Of a DNA stretch of 64,000 nucleotides, positions 9,020 to 17,703 are shown piece after piece; within the stretch, counting starts at the first letter, position 1, and every line of letters begins with the position of its first letter. The notes below the pieces were generated by a model that was not told the DNA's origin, searched no databases, and saw only the letters and a program-made list of their open reading frames with translations. This DNA comes from Oscillospiraceae bacterium (lineage in GTDB: Bacteria; Bacillota; Clostridia; Oscillospirales; Oscillospiraceae), in contig JAFQFP010000032.1 in NCBI GenBank assembly GCA_017398625.1, positions 1 through 64,000 of the forward strand, in the 5' to 3' direction. The translations under genes were made by a program, and so were the position numbers.

Positions 9020-9913
9020 TCAGCCCTTGATGCCGCTGCGGCTTACGCCTGCCATAATATACTTGCGCAGGAACAGGAACACAAGGAACAGCGGTGCGGA
9101 CACGATGGCAACGGCTGCCATCTGGACGGGGTAGTTGACATCGCCGGTGGTGTCGGTGAAGGCGTTGCGCAGACCGTTGGTGATCAAGCTGTGGGCTTCA
9201 TCGTTGGCGACCAGACGGGGCCAAATATAGGAGTTCCATGCACCCATCATCTTCAGAATGGTGATGGAGATCAGCGTGGGCAGTGCCAGTGGGACCATGA
9301 CCTTCCACAGATACTTCAGATCGCTGGTGCCGTCCACCTTGGCGGCAAGGTACAGCTCATTGGGGATCTGCAGGAAGTTCTGGCGCAGCAGATAGATATA
9401 GAACACGCTGACCAAAAACGGTACGATCAGAACGGTGAAGGTATTCATCCAGCCAAGCTGGGTGACAGTGGAATAGTTGGTGATGGTGAACAGCTCGCCG
9501 GGGATCATCATGGTCGCCAGCAGCGCAGCAAACAGGGTATCCTTGCCCTTAAACTCCAACCGGGCAAAGGCAAAGGCGCACAGCACGGTAATGACCAGAG
9601 ACAGCAGCGTGGAGACCACACCCACATACATGGTGTTCAGGAACAGCCGGCCCAGATTACCGGTGGTAAAGGCCTCTGCATAGTTGCTGAACATGACCTT
9701 CTGGGGCCAGAAGGTGGGAACGCTGAGCCGGTATTCATCCAAGGTCTTCAGAGAGGAAATGATCATCCAGTAGAAGGGGAACAGCACGATCAGCGCCATC
9801 AGGATCAAAAACGCGTACACAAAGAACTTCACGGCGAGCTTGACGATCTTCTGGCGGGAGGTCTCCTTGCCCATGTCCTTTGCGTGCATAATGGTAATAT
9901 TCTTTTCAGCCAT
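9020..9913 (-). CDS. ABC importer permease, UgpE/MalG type
   Basis: 297 residues with about six membrane helices, starting with a cytoplasmic N-terminus (to about residue 28) followed by FVYAFLILMALIVLFPFYWM. The EAA loop that docks on the ATPase is ELYLAAKVDGTSDLKYLWKV near residue 190. Family members (UgpE, MalG, MsmG) are 270-300 residues, so the length is normal. It forms the inner-membrane channel with the partner at 9924-10868, separated by only 10 bases, and is served by the ATPase at 10870-11973. AGAGGTG precedes the ATG. Confidence 0.95.
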   Translation of the reverse strand: MAEKNITIMHAKDMGKETSRQKIVKLAVKFFVYAFLILMALIVLFPFYWMIISSLKTLDEYRLSVPTFWPQKVMFSNYAEAFTTGNLGRLFLNTMYVGVVSTLLSLVITVLCAFAFARLEFKGKDTLFAALLATMMIPGELFTITNYSTVTQLGWMNTFTVLIVPFLVSVFYIYLLRQNFLQIPNELYLAAKVDGTSDLKYLWKVMVPLALPTLISITILKMMGAWNSYIWPRLVANDEAHSLITNGLRNAFTDTTGDVNYPVQMAAVAIVSAPLFLVFLFLRKYIMAGVSRSGIKG

Positions 9914-9923
9914 AGGACACCTC

Positions 9924-10868
9924 TCAATAATGAACGCGCTTCTTGCTGACCTGCATATTGATCATGGTCACCACAAGAATGATTCCGAACAGGATCAGCG
10001 CAGCGGCGCTGGCGCGACCCTGTTTGTTGGTCTCCAGTGCATCGTAAATGAAGCCAACCATGGTGTTGAGTCTGCCCACATCGTCCACAGGACCCATGTT
10101 CTCGCCGAAGATACCCACGATGCTGGAATACTCCTTGAAGCCGCCGATGAAGCCGGTGATGACAACATAGGCAAGCATGGGGCTCAGCAGGGGCACGGTG
10201 ATCTTGGTGAACACTCTGCGGCGGGGGGTGCCGTCTACCTTGGCTGCGTCGTAGTACTGCTTGTTGATGCTCTGCAGGCCGCCCAGCAGCACAAGAATCT
10301 TAAAGGGCAGGGCATTCCAGACGATATATACCGTCATGACGATGATATTCGCCTCGTAGCTGGAACCGGCGTTGATCCAGTTCACCCGCTCAAAGCCCAG
10401 AAATTCCAGCACATTGTTGATGATGCCTGCGGTGACCACGATCTCGTTCTGCGTACCGTAGAAGCTGCCTACGATGTTGAACATGGCAGCGAATACCATG
10501 CCGATGGCGATAGAGTTGGTCACATAGGGCAGGAAGAAGATGGTCTGCAGGACCTTCTGCAGGCCCTTGATGGAGTTCAGAGCCACGGCGATGAGCAGCG
10601 CCAGAATGGTGGAAACAGGCACTGTCAGCACGCAGAGCAGAATGGTATTTTTCAAGCAGTTGATAAACCGCTTATATTCGATGACCTTCTGGAAATTGCC
10701 GATGCCGAATTCAAAAGTGGCACCGCCAACGGCCTCCAGACCGCTGTAGTTCTCCAGAAAGGACATTCTTACCGTGTTGATGATGGGCCATACGGTAAAG
10801 ACCAGCAACAACACGATGGCGGGAGAAAGATAGATCCACGCCTTCCACTGATGTTTGCTGTCTACCAT
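9924..10868 (-). CDS. ABC importer permease, UgpA/MalF type
   Basis: 314 residues, about six membrane helices, first one at about 11-31 (WIYLSPAIVLLLVFTVWPII). The EAA loop is QYYDAAKVDGTPRRRVFTKI near residue 205. The WxxxxxLSPAIxLL entry and the position immediately after the ATPase gene (one base between the stop and the ATG) are typical of CUT1 importers. It pairs with the permease at 9020-9913. Confidence 0.95.
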   Translation of the reverse strand: MVDSKHQWKAWIYLSPAIVLLLVFTVWPIINTVRMSFLENYSGLEAVGGATFEFGIGNFQKVIEYKRFINCLKNTILLCVLTVPVSTILALLIAVALNSIKGLQKVLQTIFFLPYVTNSIAIGMVFAAMFNIVGSFYGTQNEIVVTAGIINNVLEFLGFERVNWINAGSSYEANIIVMTVYIVWNALPFKILVLLGGLQSINKQYYDAAKVDGTPRRRVFTKITVPLLSPMLAYVVITGFIGGFKEYSSIVGIFGENMGPVDDVGRLNTMVGFIYDALETNKQGRASAAALILFGIILVVTMINMQVSKKRVHY

Positions 10869-10869
10869 A

Positions 10870-11973
10870 TCACTTCACCTCAAATTTGATTCTCTCCTCG
10901 GTCTCCTTGTTGAAAACGAACACCTTGTGAGGCTTCAGGCTGTAGCGGACCGTTTCTGCGGAGGTATCCACCTTGTTGTCCGCGTTGATAATGGAGCGGA
11001 TCACAGGGTTGAGGGATGCCTCGTTGGTGGAGACGATGCTGACATCTCTGCCCATGATCTCCACATTGCTCAGCTTGCAGTGCATGGGGCCGTTCTCATC
11101 CAGAACGAAGCCCTCGGGGCGGATGCCCACGGTGACCTCTTGATCGCCGATGCCGGGAACCTCCAGAACGGCATCGCCGCCGATATACAGCTTGCCGCCT
11201 GCAACCTTGCCGTTAAACACATTGATGGGAGGTGTGCCCAGGAACTTGGCAACGAACAGGTTCACGGGATCGTCGTAGACCTCCTGAGGCTGGCCGATCT
11301 GCTGCACCACGCCCAGCTTCATGACCACGATCATATCGGAGATGGACATTGCCTCTTCCTGGTCGTGGGTGACGAAGATCGTGGTGATCTTGGTCTCCCG
11401 CTGGATGCGGCGGATCTCCTCACGGGTCTGCAGACGCAGACGGGCATCCAGATTGGAAAGGGGCTCGTCCAGTAGCAGGACACGGGGCATCTTCACCAGC
11501 GCACGGGCGATGGCAACACGCTGCTGCTGACCGCCGGACAGCTCGCTGGGCTTGCGGTCCATCAGCTCGTCGATCTGCACCAGCTTGGCAGCCTCGTAGG
11601 CGCGCTCCAGCATGGCTTCCTTGGACATCTTGTCGGCGCCCTTCAGATTCTCCAGAGGGAAGAGGATGTTCTGCTTCACGGTCATGTGGGGATACAGCGC
11701 ATAGTTCTGGAACACCAGACCAACGCCACGGTTCTCCGTGGGCAGCTCGGTAACATCGTCATCACCGAAGAAGATCTTGCCGGAGGTGGGCTTCTGCAAA
11801 CCGCTGATCATGTACAGCGTGGTAGACTTGCCGCAGCCGGAGGGGCCCAGCAGGCCGATCAGCTTGCCATCGGGAATTTCAAAATTGAAATTATTGACGG
11901 CGACTACCTCTTTGCCGGCCTTTTTGTCCCGGCTGGGAAAAATCTTTGTCAGATCCTGCAATACAACTTTCAT
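10870..11973 (-). CDS. ABC importer ATPase, MsmK/UgpC/MalK type
   Basis: 367 residues. Walker A is GPSGCGKST at 43-51, then Q-loop VFQNYALYPHMTV, signature LSGGQQQRVAIARAL, Walker B VLLLDEPLSNLD and switch His in VTHDQEEAM. The C-terminal ~130 residues form the TOBE/MalK-type regulatory domain (GIRPEGFVLDENG). Such ATPases often serve several importers of one cell. Gene order ATPase-permease-permease-binding protein is on one strand. GAAAGGGATCTCGT precedes the ATG, and only 42 bases separate it from the RDD gene upstream, so it may be cotranscribed with that gene or have a weak promoter of its own (TATAAA in the gap). Confidence 0.95.
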   Translation of the reverse strand: MKVVLQDLTKIFPSRDKKAGKEVVAVNNFNFEIPDGKLIGLLGPSGCGKSTTLYMISGLQKPTSGKIFFGDDDVTELPTENRGVGLVFQNYALYPHMTVKQNILFPLENLKGADKMSKEAMLERAYEAAKLVQIDELMDRKPSELSGGQQQRVAIARALVKMPRVLLLDEPLSNLDARLRLQTREEIRRIQRETKITTIFVTHDQEEAMSISDMIVVMKLGVVQQIGQPQEVYDDPVNLFVAKFLGTPPINVFNGKVAGGKLYIGGDAVLEVPGIGDQEVTVGIRPEGFVLDENGPMHCKLSNVEIMGRDVSIVSTNEASLNPVIRSIINADNKVDTSAETVRYSLKPHKVFVFNKETEERIKFEVK

Positions 11974-12015
11974 ACGAGATCCCTTTCTTTTGTATGTTTA
12001 CTTTTTTATAATCTA

Positions 12016-12777
12016 TCAGTAATCCTGCCGGGCGGCATGCTCGGCATTGATACGCTGCCGGTAAGAAAGCATATCCTCCTGAGACCCGAAGATCATCTGG
12101 CTTGCCATGTCCACCGCCACCGTGCCCGCCAAAACATCATGGATGGCGGAGTTGGTGCGGCTGACACTCATCAGCGCGATCTGCAGGATCAGCAGACCCA
12201 CAAGAATGGCGGTTCCGGTAATGCCGATGCTTCCCCAGAAAATGAGCATCACCAGCAAAACAGGCACCATGGTCTCAATGGTATATTTGCCCAGAACCGT
12301 CCGGGCGAAAAGCTGAAATGCGGATATCTTAACGCCATCTGTCCGCATGAGAGCGACACCGAATATTTTCTTTCCTACCGTCTGTCCGTTCCGGAACCGC
12401 AGGGGAAGGAAGAATTCCAAGATCAGATACGCCATCAGCAGTGACAGGCTGGTGATCAGCAGCGACAGGCTGATGAGCATATTGTAGGCATACATGGCAT
12501 CCGCATCTGCCGCCAAGGCATTATAGCCGTCGATGTAGCTTTGCCGCTGGGCATCGGTCATCGCCGCGTATTCCTCTTGGGTGATGCCGAAGGACATACC
12601 GTACTGTGTTTCATACTTTAGGTATGCCTCATCCAATGCCTCGCTGTAGGTATCAAAGTGCATGGTTCCGGAGATCAGCCATGCAAAGCCCACTGCCACA
12701 ATGCCCAGAAGGATCATATCCAACAGCCATGCGGAAGCTCGTTTCCACATGCTTGCCTTCTGTAAATCGTAGACCAT
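12016..12777 (-). CDS. RDD family membrane protein
   Basis: 253 residues. The start MVYDLQKASMWKRASAWLLD was chosen because AAAGGAG lies nine bases upstream. The RDD signature is visible as KRASAWLLDMILLG (Arg and Asp in the first helix) and RNGQTVGKKIFGVAL. An outside loop rich in Glu, Tyr and Gln (about 48-95) separates the first helix from a cluster of hydrophobic segments at about 100-205. The tail is cytoplasmic and ends in HAARQDY. RDD proteins are poorly understood; some are Na+/H+ antiporters. It is the first gene of the minus-strand run leading into the ABC importer, but functional linkage is not shown. Confidence 0.85.
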   Translation of the reverse strand: MVYDLQKASMWKRASAWLLDMILLGIVAVGFAWLISGTMHFDTYSEALDEAYLKYETQYGMSFGITQEEYAAMTDAQRQSYIDGYNALAADADAMYAYNMLISLSLLITSLSLLMAYLILEFFLPLRFRNGQTVGKKIFGVALMRTDGVKISAFQLFARTVLGKYTIETMVPVLLVMLIFWGSIGITGTAILVGLLILQIALMSVSRTNSAIHDVLAGTVAVDMASQMIFGSQEDMLSYRQRINAEHAARQDY

Positions 12778-12898
12778 GAATTGCGCTCCTTTTCGTGTTC
12801 TTTGCGCAGCAAAGCAGCACAGGCGTACTGTACCGCTTATCAATATACCACAACTGCCGCCAAAAATCTACACATATTCTTAATATTTTTGCCAAAAT

Positions 12899-13741
12899 TT
12901 ACATTGCCGCCTCAAGGAGCGCTTGCAGCACCGTTTCCGGCACCTGCAGGCTTCCTTTTCCCGTGCCAAGGCGGATGTGGGGCTTGTTTTCTCCGTGAAA
13001 ATCGCTTCCGCCGCTGCACAAAAGCCCATATTCCCGCGCCAATGCCTGTGCCAAGCAGGTCTGCTCCTCATCAAACAGGGGGTACATAGTCTCCATGCCC
13101 TGCAAGCCCGCTTCCTTCGCCTTTTCCAGAAATTCCGGCAGGTTCTGAGGCGTTAGATTCAGCCACGGATGGGCAAGCACCGCCACCGCCCCGATGGAGC
13201 GGATAAAGCGGATCGTCTCCATGGAATCCAGCCGCTTGGGGGGCACAAAGTAACCGTGCTTCGGTGCCAGCAGGGTTTTGAAGGCGGCTTGAATGGACTG
13301 GGTATAGCCCTGCGCCGTAAGCTCCGCGGCGATCAGCGCCCGGTTCACCTGTCCACCGGGAGTAGACGCCTTGATCTTGGCATAGTCGATGACATAGCCT
13401 GCCCTTCCAAGCGCCTCTACCAAGGCTATGTTGCTTTCCTCCTTGCGCTGCTTTGCCTGCTCCAACAGCCGGTCGATGGCTTCATAATGCTCCGGCTGAA
13501 CGAACAGCCCCAGAATATGCACCTCTCCCCCGTCATAGTCCGCGGAAAATTCGATGCCCGGCACAGCCTGCACCGGCGTTCCCTCTGCCGCAGCCAAGAA
13601 CTCCGGCAGCCCTGCCACGGTGTTATGATCCGTCAGCGCGATGGCGGACAGCCCCAGCTCCCCTGCCAGAGCGATCAGCTCCCGGGGGGTACAGGTGCCG
13701 TCGGAATAGGTGGAGTGAGTATGTAGATCGCAGTATTTCAT
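12899..13741 (-). CDS. PHP-domain phosphoesterase
   Basis: 280 residues. Metal-binding PHP motifs are in order: DLHTHSTYSDG at the N-terminus, ALTDHNTV, EFSAD...VHILGLF, LAHPWLNL and GSDFHGENKPH near the C-terminus. This arrangement is that of the YciV/RNase AM family, which hydrolyses nucleoside 3',5'-bisphosphates or trims RNA 5' ends. The start at 13741 follows GGGGGGAACACT; an in-frame extension to 13870 lacks a site and would run through the promoter at 13772-13800. Monocistronic by appearance, divergent from the MFS gene. Confidence 0.9.
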   Translation of the reverse strand: MKYCDLHTHSTYSDGTCTPRELIALAGELGLSAIALTDHNTVAGLPEFLAAAEGTPVQAVPGIEFSADYDGGEVHILGLFVQPEHYEAIDRLLEQAKQRKEESNIALVEALGRAGYVIDYAKIKASTPGGQVNRALIAAELTAQGYTQSIQAAFKTLLAPKHGYFVPPKRLDSMETIRFIRSIGAVAVLAHPWLNLTPQNLPEFLEKAKEAGLQGMETMYPLFDEEQTCLAQALAREYGLLCSGGSDFHGENKPHIRLGTGKGSLQVPETVLQALLEAAM

Positions 13742-13771
13742 AGTGTTCCCCCCGTCTGTTTTTCTTCTTTC

Positions 13772-13800
13772 ATTATAGTCTCCTTTGTGCCCCGCGTCAA
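13772..13800 (-). promoter_or_regulatory. Sigma-A promoter of the PHP gene
   Basis: On the minus strand TTGACG, a 17-base spacer and TATAAT lie 30-60 bases upstream of the PHP start. Confidence 0.8.
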
Positions 13801-13811
13801 CCGGAATCCTC

Positions 13812-13840
13812 TTGCGGCTGCCCCCGGAGCATGCTATAAT
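13812..13840 (+). promoter_or_regulatory. Sigma-A promoter of the MFS-GH2 operon
   Basis: TTGCGG, 17 bases, TATAAT, ending 52 bases before the MFS start. It lies back to back with the PHP promoter, 11 bases apart. Confidence 0.75.
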
Positions 13841-13892
13841 ACTGGCAGAACTGTTAATCCCTGCAAACAAATCCGAAACAGGAGTGGTCTCA

Positions 13893-15203
13893 ATGGAACG
13901 AACAAAAAAATCCGGTAAATTCTATCTGGCGCTGGTGATCTTCAGCTTGGTGGGTCAGGTAGCATGGGTCATGGAGAACATGTACTTCAATGTGTTCATC
14001 TACAAGATGTTCAACGCCTCCGCCTCTGCCATCTCCACCATGGTCTCCGCCTCCGCCATATCTGCCACCGTCACCACACTGCTCATCGGCGCCCTATCGG
14101 ACAAGGTGGGCAAGCGGAAGCTGTTCATCTGCGCAGGCTATATCCTCTGGGGCATCTCCATCTGGAGCTTCGCCGCCATCCGCACCGATGTGATCCACGC
14201 CCTGTTCCCCGCTGCCGCCTCCGCCTCTGCCATCGGCGTATCGCTGGTGATCATCATGGATTGCGTCATGACCTTCTTCGGCTCCTCCGCCAATGATGCC
14301 GCCTTCAACGCATGGCTCACCGACTCCACCGACGAGACCAACCGGGGCGCTGTGGAGGGCATCAACGCCATGATGCCGCTGATGGCGATCTTGGTGGTAT
14401 TCGGCGGCTTTATGGGCTTCGACCAGAACCTCCCCCAAACTTGGACTCTGATCTTCGGCATCATCGGCACTGTGGTGCTGGTGCTGGGCATCGCCGGCTT
14501 CTTTCTCGTTGAGGAGAGTCCCGTAAAGACCGAAGGCAACGAAAATTACTTCAAAAATATCTTCTATGGCTTCCGTCCCAGAGTCATCGGCTCCAATCGG
14601 GTGCTGTATGTGACCTTGGTAGCCTACGCGGTGTTCGGCATCTCCATCCAGATCTTCATGCCCTATCTGATCCTTTATTATAATGTGTCCCTTGCCATGG
14701 ACAACTATGTACTGATCTTTGCCCCCGCCATTTTACTGGCTGCCGCCTTTACCGCGTTTTACGGACGGGTCTATGACCGGCTGGGCTTCCAAAAGGCGGT
14801 GATCCCCACGCTGGTGCTGCTGATGGGCGGCTATACCGTGCTGTATTTCTGCCGCGGCACTCTTCCGGTGTTTCTGGGTACACTGATCATGCTCTGCGGC
14901 TACCTGTCCGGCATGGCGGTGTTCGGTGCCATGCTGCGAGACTTCACCCCCGCCAACAAGGCAGGTATGTTCCAAGGCCAGCGGATCGTGGGACAGGTGC
15001 TGATCCCCGGCATCATCGGCCCCGCTATCGGCGCGGCAGTGCTGCAAAACGCCCAGACCATCGTCAATGACGACGGCACTACCTCCTTTGTTCCCAATGA
15101 GAATATCTTCCTTGCGGCATTTGTGGCAGGCGTGTTCATCTTCCTTGTGCTGATCCCCCTGTTCCGGCTGCTGAAAAAGGAGGCGCTCCATGGCACTCGC
15201 TAA
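13893..15203 (+). CDS. MFS transporter (probable glycoside uptake)
   Basis: 436 residues with about 12 hydrophobic segments. The cytoplasmic loop between helices 2 and 3 is GALSDKVGKRKLFICAGY, a recognisable MFS motif A. The ATG at 13893 follows AGGAGTGGTCTCA; the longer frame to 13785 would overlap the promoter. The last 14 bases overlap the start of a GH2 glycosidase, so the two are translationally coupled. Inference: it imports a beta-glycoside that the glycosidase hydrolyses inside the cell. The precise substrate is not readable. Confidence 0.9.
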   Translation: MERTKKSGKFYLALVIFSLVGQVAWVMENMYFNVFIYKMFNASASAISTMVSASAISATVTTLLIGALSDKVGKRKLFICAGYILWGISIWSFAAIRTDVIHALFPAAASASAIGVSLVIIMDCVMTFFGSSANDAAFNAWLTDSTDETNRGAVEGINAMMPLMAILVVFGGFMGFDQNLPQTWTLIFGIIGTVVLVLGIAGFFLVEESPVKTEGNENYFKNIFYGFRPRVIGSNRVLYVTLVAYAVFGISIQIFMPYLILYYNVSLAMDNYVLIFAPAILLAAAFTAFYGRVYDRLGFQKAVIPTLVLLMGGYTVLYFCRGTLPVFLGTLIMLCGYLSGMAVFGAMLRDFTPANKAGMFQGQRIVGQVLIPGIIGPAIGAAVLQNAQTIVNDDGTTSFVPNENIFLAAFVAGVFIFLVLIPLFRLLKKEALHGTR

Positions 15204-16902
15204 GCTGACCACCGCCCACGGCGAAGCCCGAAACCGTACCCCTTGGCAAAGCTACCCCCGCCCACAGCTCCGCCGTGACAGTTATGTAAACCTCAATGGA
15301 GAATGGGACTTTACCACCCACACCGATGCCGGCTTGCCCCAAGCCTATGACCGTGAAATTCTGGTTCCTTTCTGCCCGGAAAGCCCACTTTCCGGCATCG
15401 AGACCCATTTTCCGGAGGGCACTCCCCTGTTCTACCGCCGGTTTTTTACCCTGCCGGAGGGATTTAACCGGGGACGGGTGCTGCTGCACATCGGCGCTGC
15501 AGACCAGACCGCAGAAATTTATGTAAACCGAAAGAAGCTGTTCAGCCACACCGGCGGCTACGAAAGCTTTTCCGTGGACATCACCGGAGCGCTGGAAACC
15601 GAAAACGAGCTGGTGATCCGCTGTACCGATGACCTTCGGGATCTTTCCCAGCCCTATGGCAAACAGACCATGAAGCGGGGCGGTATGTGGTATACTCCCG
15701 TGTCCGGAATCTGGCAGACCGTCTGGCTGGAAAGCGTTCCGGAAAATTATGTAAACCGCATAGACATTTCCAACACTCTTGATTCCGCCACCATCACCGT
15801 CACCCCCGCCCTCAGCGGCAAGGTGCGCTGCGGCATAAAGGAGTTTCCGCTGATAGACGGCAGAGCCACCGTCACCGTTGACGAGCCTATTCATTGGACA
15901 CCGGAGACCCCCTGCCTCTACGATTTCACCGTATTTGCGGGAGAGGACAAGGTTCACAGCTACTTTGCCCTGCGCACCTTGGAAACCAAGGTGGTAGAGG
16001 GTATCCCCCGGCTGTGTCTCAACGGCAAACCCTACTTCTTCCACGGTCTGCTGGATCAAGGCTACTGGCCCGACGGTCTGTTTACCCCCGCTGCCCCGGA
16101 GTGCTTCGCCGAGGATATCCTTGCCATGAAAAAGCTGGGCTTCAACACCCTGCGCAAGCACATCAAGGTAGAGCCGGAGCAGTTTTACTACGACTGTGAC
16201 CGGCTGGGCATGGTGGTGTTTCAGGACATGGTAAACAACGGCGACTATGCCTATATCCGGGATACTGTGCGGCCCACCTTCTTCTCCCAGCACCGCCGGG
16301 ACAAGAACATGCACCGGGACGAAAAGACCCGGAAGGCATTTCTTGCCGCCATGAAAGCCACGGTAGACCAATTAAAAAACCACCCCTGCATCTGCTACTG
16401 GACCATCTTCAATGAGGGCTGGGGGCAATTCGACAGCGACAGTGTCTACCCCGTTTTGAAGGAATTGGACGGTACCCGCTTCATCGACAGCACCTCCGGC
16501 TGGTTCCGTCAGAGCCGCAGCGATGTGGAAAGCCTGCACATCTATTTTGATATGTGGCACCGGCTGAAAAAGTCGGACAAGCCCATCGTTCTCAGCGAGT
16601 TCGGCGGCTTCACCTACGCCGCCCCCGGTCACATCTTCAATCCCGACAGATCCTACGGCTACGGCGGCTGTAAGACTGCCGGGGAGCTGTCCCAAAAGCT
16701 GCTGGATATCTACCAAAGCCGGGTGATCCCTGCCGTAAAGCAGGGACTCTGCGGCAGCATCTATACACAGCTCAGCGATGTGGAGGATGAGATCAACGGC
16801 ATCGTCACCTATGACCGCAGGGTCTGCAAGCCCGACCCGGAGGTCATGAACACCATCGCAAAAGCCCTCGCAGATGCGCTGAACACCCCGGTTTCCGTGT
16901 AA
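15190..16902 (+). CDS. Glycoside hydrolase family 2 (beta-galactosidase/glucuronidase-like)
   Basis: 570 residues, no signal peptide, hence intracellular. It has an N-terminal sugar-binding jelly roll (about 20-185, with GEWDF and GGMWYTPVSGIWQTVWLE), a short Ig-like domain, and a TIM barrel from about 270. The acid/base Glu409 is in IFNEGWGQF and the nucleophile Glu470 in VLSEFGGF. It is much shorter than LacZ (about 1020) and slightly shorter than UidA-type enzymes (about 600), so it is a minimal three-domain GH2. GGAGGCGCTCC precedes the ATG inside the end of the MFS gene. Substrate specificity (galactoside, glucuronide or mannoside) cannot be fixed. Confidence 0.93.
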   Translation: MALAKLTTAHGEARNRTPWQSYPRPQLRRDSYVNLNGEWDFTTHTDAGLPQAYDREILVPFCPESPLSGIETHFPEGTPLFYRRFFTLPEGFNRGRVLLHIGAADQTAEIYVNRKKLFSHTGGYESFSVDITGALETENELVIRCTDDLRDLSQPYGKQTMKRGGMWYTPVSGIWQTVWLESVPENYVNRIDISNTLDSATITVTPALSGKVRCGIKEFPLIDGRATVTVDEPIHWTPETPCLYDFTVFAGEDKVHSYFALRTLETKVVEGIPRLCLNGKPYFFHGLLDQGYWPDGLFTPAAPECFAEDILAMKKLGFNTLRKHIKVEPEQFYYDCDRLGMVVFQDMVNNGDYAYIRDTVRPTFFSQHRRDKNMHRDEKTRKAFLAAMKATVDQLKNHPCICYWTIFNEGWGQFDSDSVYPVLKELDGTRFIDSTSGWFRQSRSDVESLHIYFDMWHRLKKSDKPIVLSEFGGFTYAAPGHIFNPDRSYGYGGCKTAGELSQKLLDIYQSRVIPAVKQGLCGSIYTQLSDVEDEINGIVTYDRRVCKPDPEVMNTIAKALADALNTPVSV

Positions 16903-16904
16903 GG

Positions 16905-17285
16905 CTAACGGCAGACAGAAGCAACCCGCTTCTCCAGCGCCCGGAACAGCAAGATCCCTCCAAAGCTCACCGGATACCACAGCAGTGTATAGGGCAGGCA
17001 GATCTGCCCCTGAAAATTCAGGGGCAGGCTGCGGTAATCCCATACACTGTAGCTTGCGTTGGCTGTCAGCCCTGCCGCCAGCTCCACCCCGGTCACTGCC
17101 AGCGCCCCCAAGGCACACTGCACCGCAAAGGGCAGCCGCTGTTTTCCGATATATCCCAGCAGCAAAAAGCAAGTTCCCCCCGCAAGGAACATACTGCCGT
17201 GGCTGTACCCACGCCACAGCACCTCCAAACCCATGTACCCTGCGCCACCAAGGGAGAACAGCATACTGTTTTTCCAAAATTTCAT
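16905..17285 (-). CDS. Small membrane protein, CmpB/PF06541-like (putative ABC-transporter type IV)
   Basis: 126 residues, about four membrane helices. The segment YSVWDYRSLPLNFQGQICLP followed by a Trp/Tyr-rich helix resembles the conserved WDYS..PFN..GQICL signature of the PF06541 proteins, whose function is unknown. The start at 17285 follows GAGGTGGGAAAATAT; a 43-codon extension would cross the tRNA promoter. It ends two bases from the GH2 stop, tail to tail. Confidence 0.7.
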   Translation of the reverse strand: MKFWKNSMLFSLGGAGYMGLEVLWRGYSHGSMFLAGGTCFLLLGYIGKQRLPFAVQCALGALAVTGVELAAGLTANASYSVWDYRSLPLNFQGQICLPYTLLWYPVSFGGILLFRALEKRVASVCR

Positions 17286-17346
17286 ATATTTTCCCACCTC
17301 ATGGATAGGATTCCCAAAAATAGGCGAAAAATTCCGAATATTTTTC

Positions 17347-17375
17347 TTGACAAACCCTAAGGTGTTGGATATAAT
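17347..17375 (+). promoter_or_regulatory. Consensus sigma-A promoter of the tRNA pair
   Basis: Perfect TTGACA and TATAAT hexamers with a 17-base spacer, 41 bases before tRNA-Met. Perfect consensus promoters are typical of stable-RNA genes. Confidence 0.9.
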
Positions 17376-17416
17376 AACAAAGCTGATTTCGGCGATGCCG
17401 AGATCCTTGACCATAT

Positions 17417-17492
17417 GGCGGCATAACTCAGTTGGTAGAGTAGCCGGTTCATACCCGGTATGTCATCTGTTCGAATCAGATTGCCGCTACCA
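17417..17492 (+). tRNA. tRNA-Met (CAU), elongator type
   Basis: 76 bases with encoded CCA. Acceptor GGCGGCA pairs with TGCCGCT (G-U at the first pair), anticodon stem GCCGG/CCGGT with loop TTCATAC and anticodon CAT at 17450-17452, T-loop TTCGAAT. The anticodon stem lacks the three G-C pairs of initiator tRNA, so this is elongator Met; an Ile2 tRNA read with lysidine is less likely given its likeness to the B. subtilis elongator Met tRNA. Confidence 0.93.
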
Positions 17493-17567
17493 GGCCCGTT
17501 GGTCAAGCGGTTAAGACACCGCCCTTTCACGGCGGTAACATGGGTTCGATTCCCGTACGGGTCACCA
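17493..17567 (+). tRNA. tRNA-Glu (UUC)
   Basis: 75 bases with encoded CCA, directly abutting tRNA-Met. Anticodon stem CCGCC/GGCGG, loop CTTTCAC, anticodon TTC at 17526-17528, T-arm GGGTTCGATTCCC, acceptor GGCCCGT/ACGGGTC. Cotranscribed with the Met tRNA. Confidence 0.95.
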
Positions 17568-17623
17568 TGAAAAAATCCCGATGCTTCCGCATCGGGATTT
17601 TTTCATACCGTACGGGAATCGAA
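17545..17623 (+). repeat. Long inverted repeat joining the tRNA-Glu 3' end and its terminator
   Basis: The left arm 17545-17584 (tRNA T-loop to terminator stem) and the right arm 17589-17623 are reverse complements except that GTCACC in the left arm is a single T in the right arm. The outer 16 bases TTCGATTCCCGTACGG therefore occur again, inverted, after the terminator. Confidence 0.9.
17570..17603 (+). terminator. Rho-independent terminator after tRNA-Glu
   Basis: A-tract, stem ATCCCGATGC/GCATCGGGAT with a TTCC loop, then six T. Symmetric A and T tracts make it usable from both strands, so it may also stop transcription of the minus-strand gene at 17704-18951. Confidence 0.9.
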
Positions 17624-17625
17624 AG

Positions 17626-17655
17626 GCCGGCGCTGCGGTATTTCGCGGCGCCGGC
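17626..17655 (-). terminator. GC-rich hairpin after the transglutaminase-like gene
   Basis: GCCGGCGC/GCGCCGGC stem with a 14-base loop, 48 bases past the stop of the minus-strand gene. It has no T run, so it is at best a weak terminator. Confidence 0.35.
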
Positions 17656-17703
17656 TTTGCTGCATAATTCTATAACAGTTACACGCCTTCCCTGTGGAGC
17701 TTG

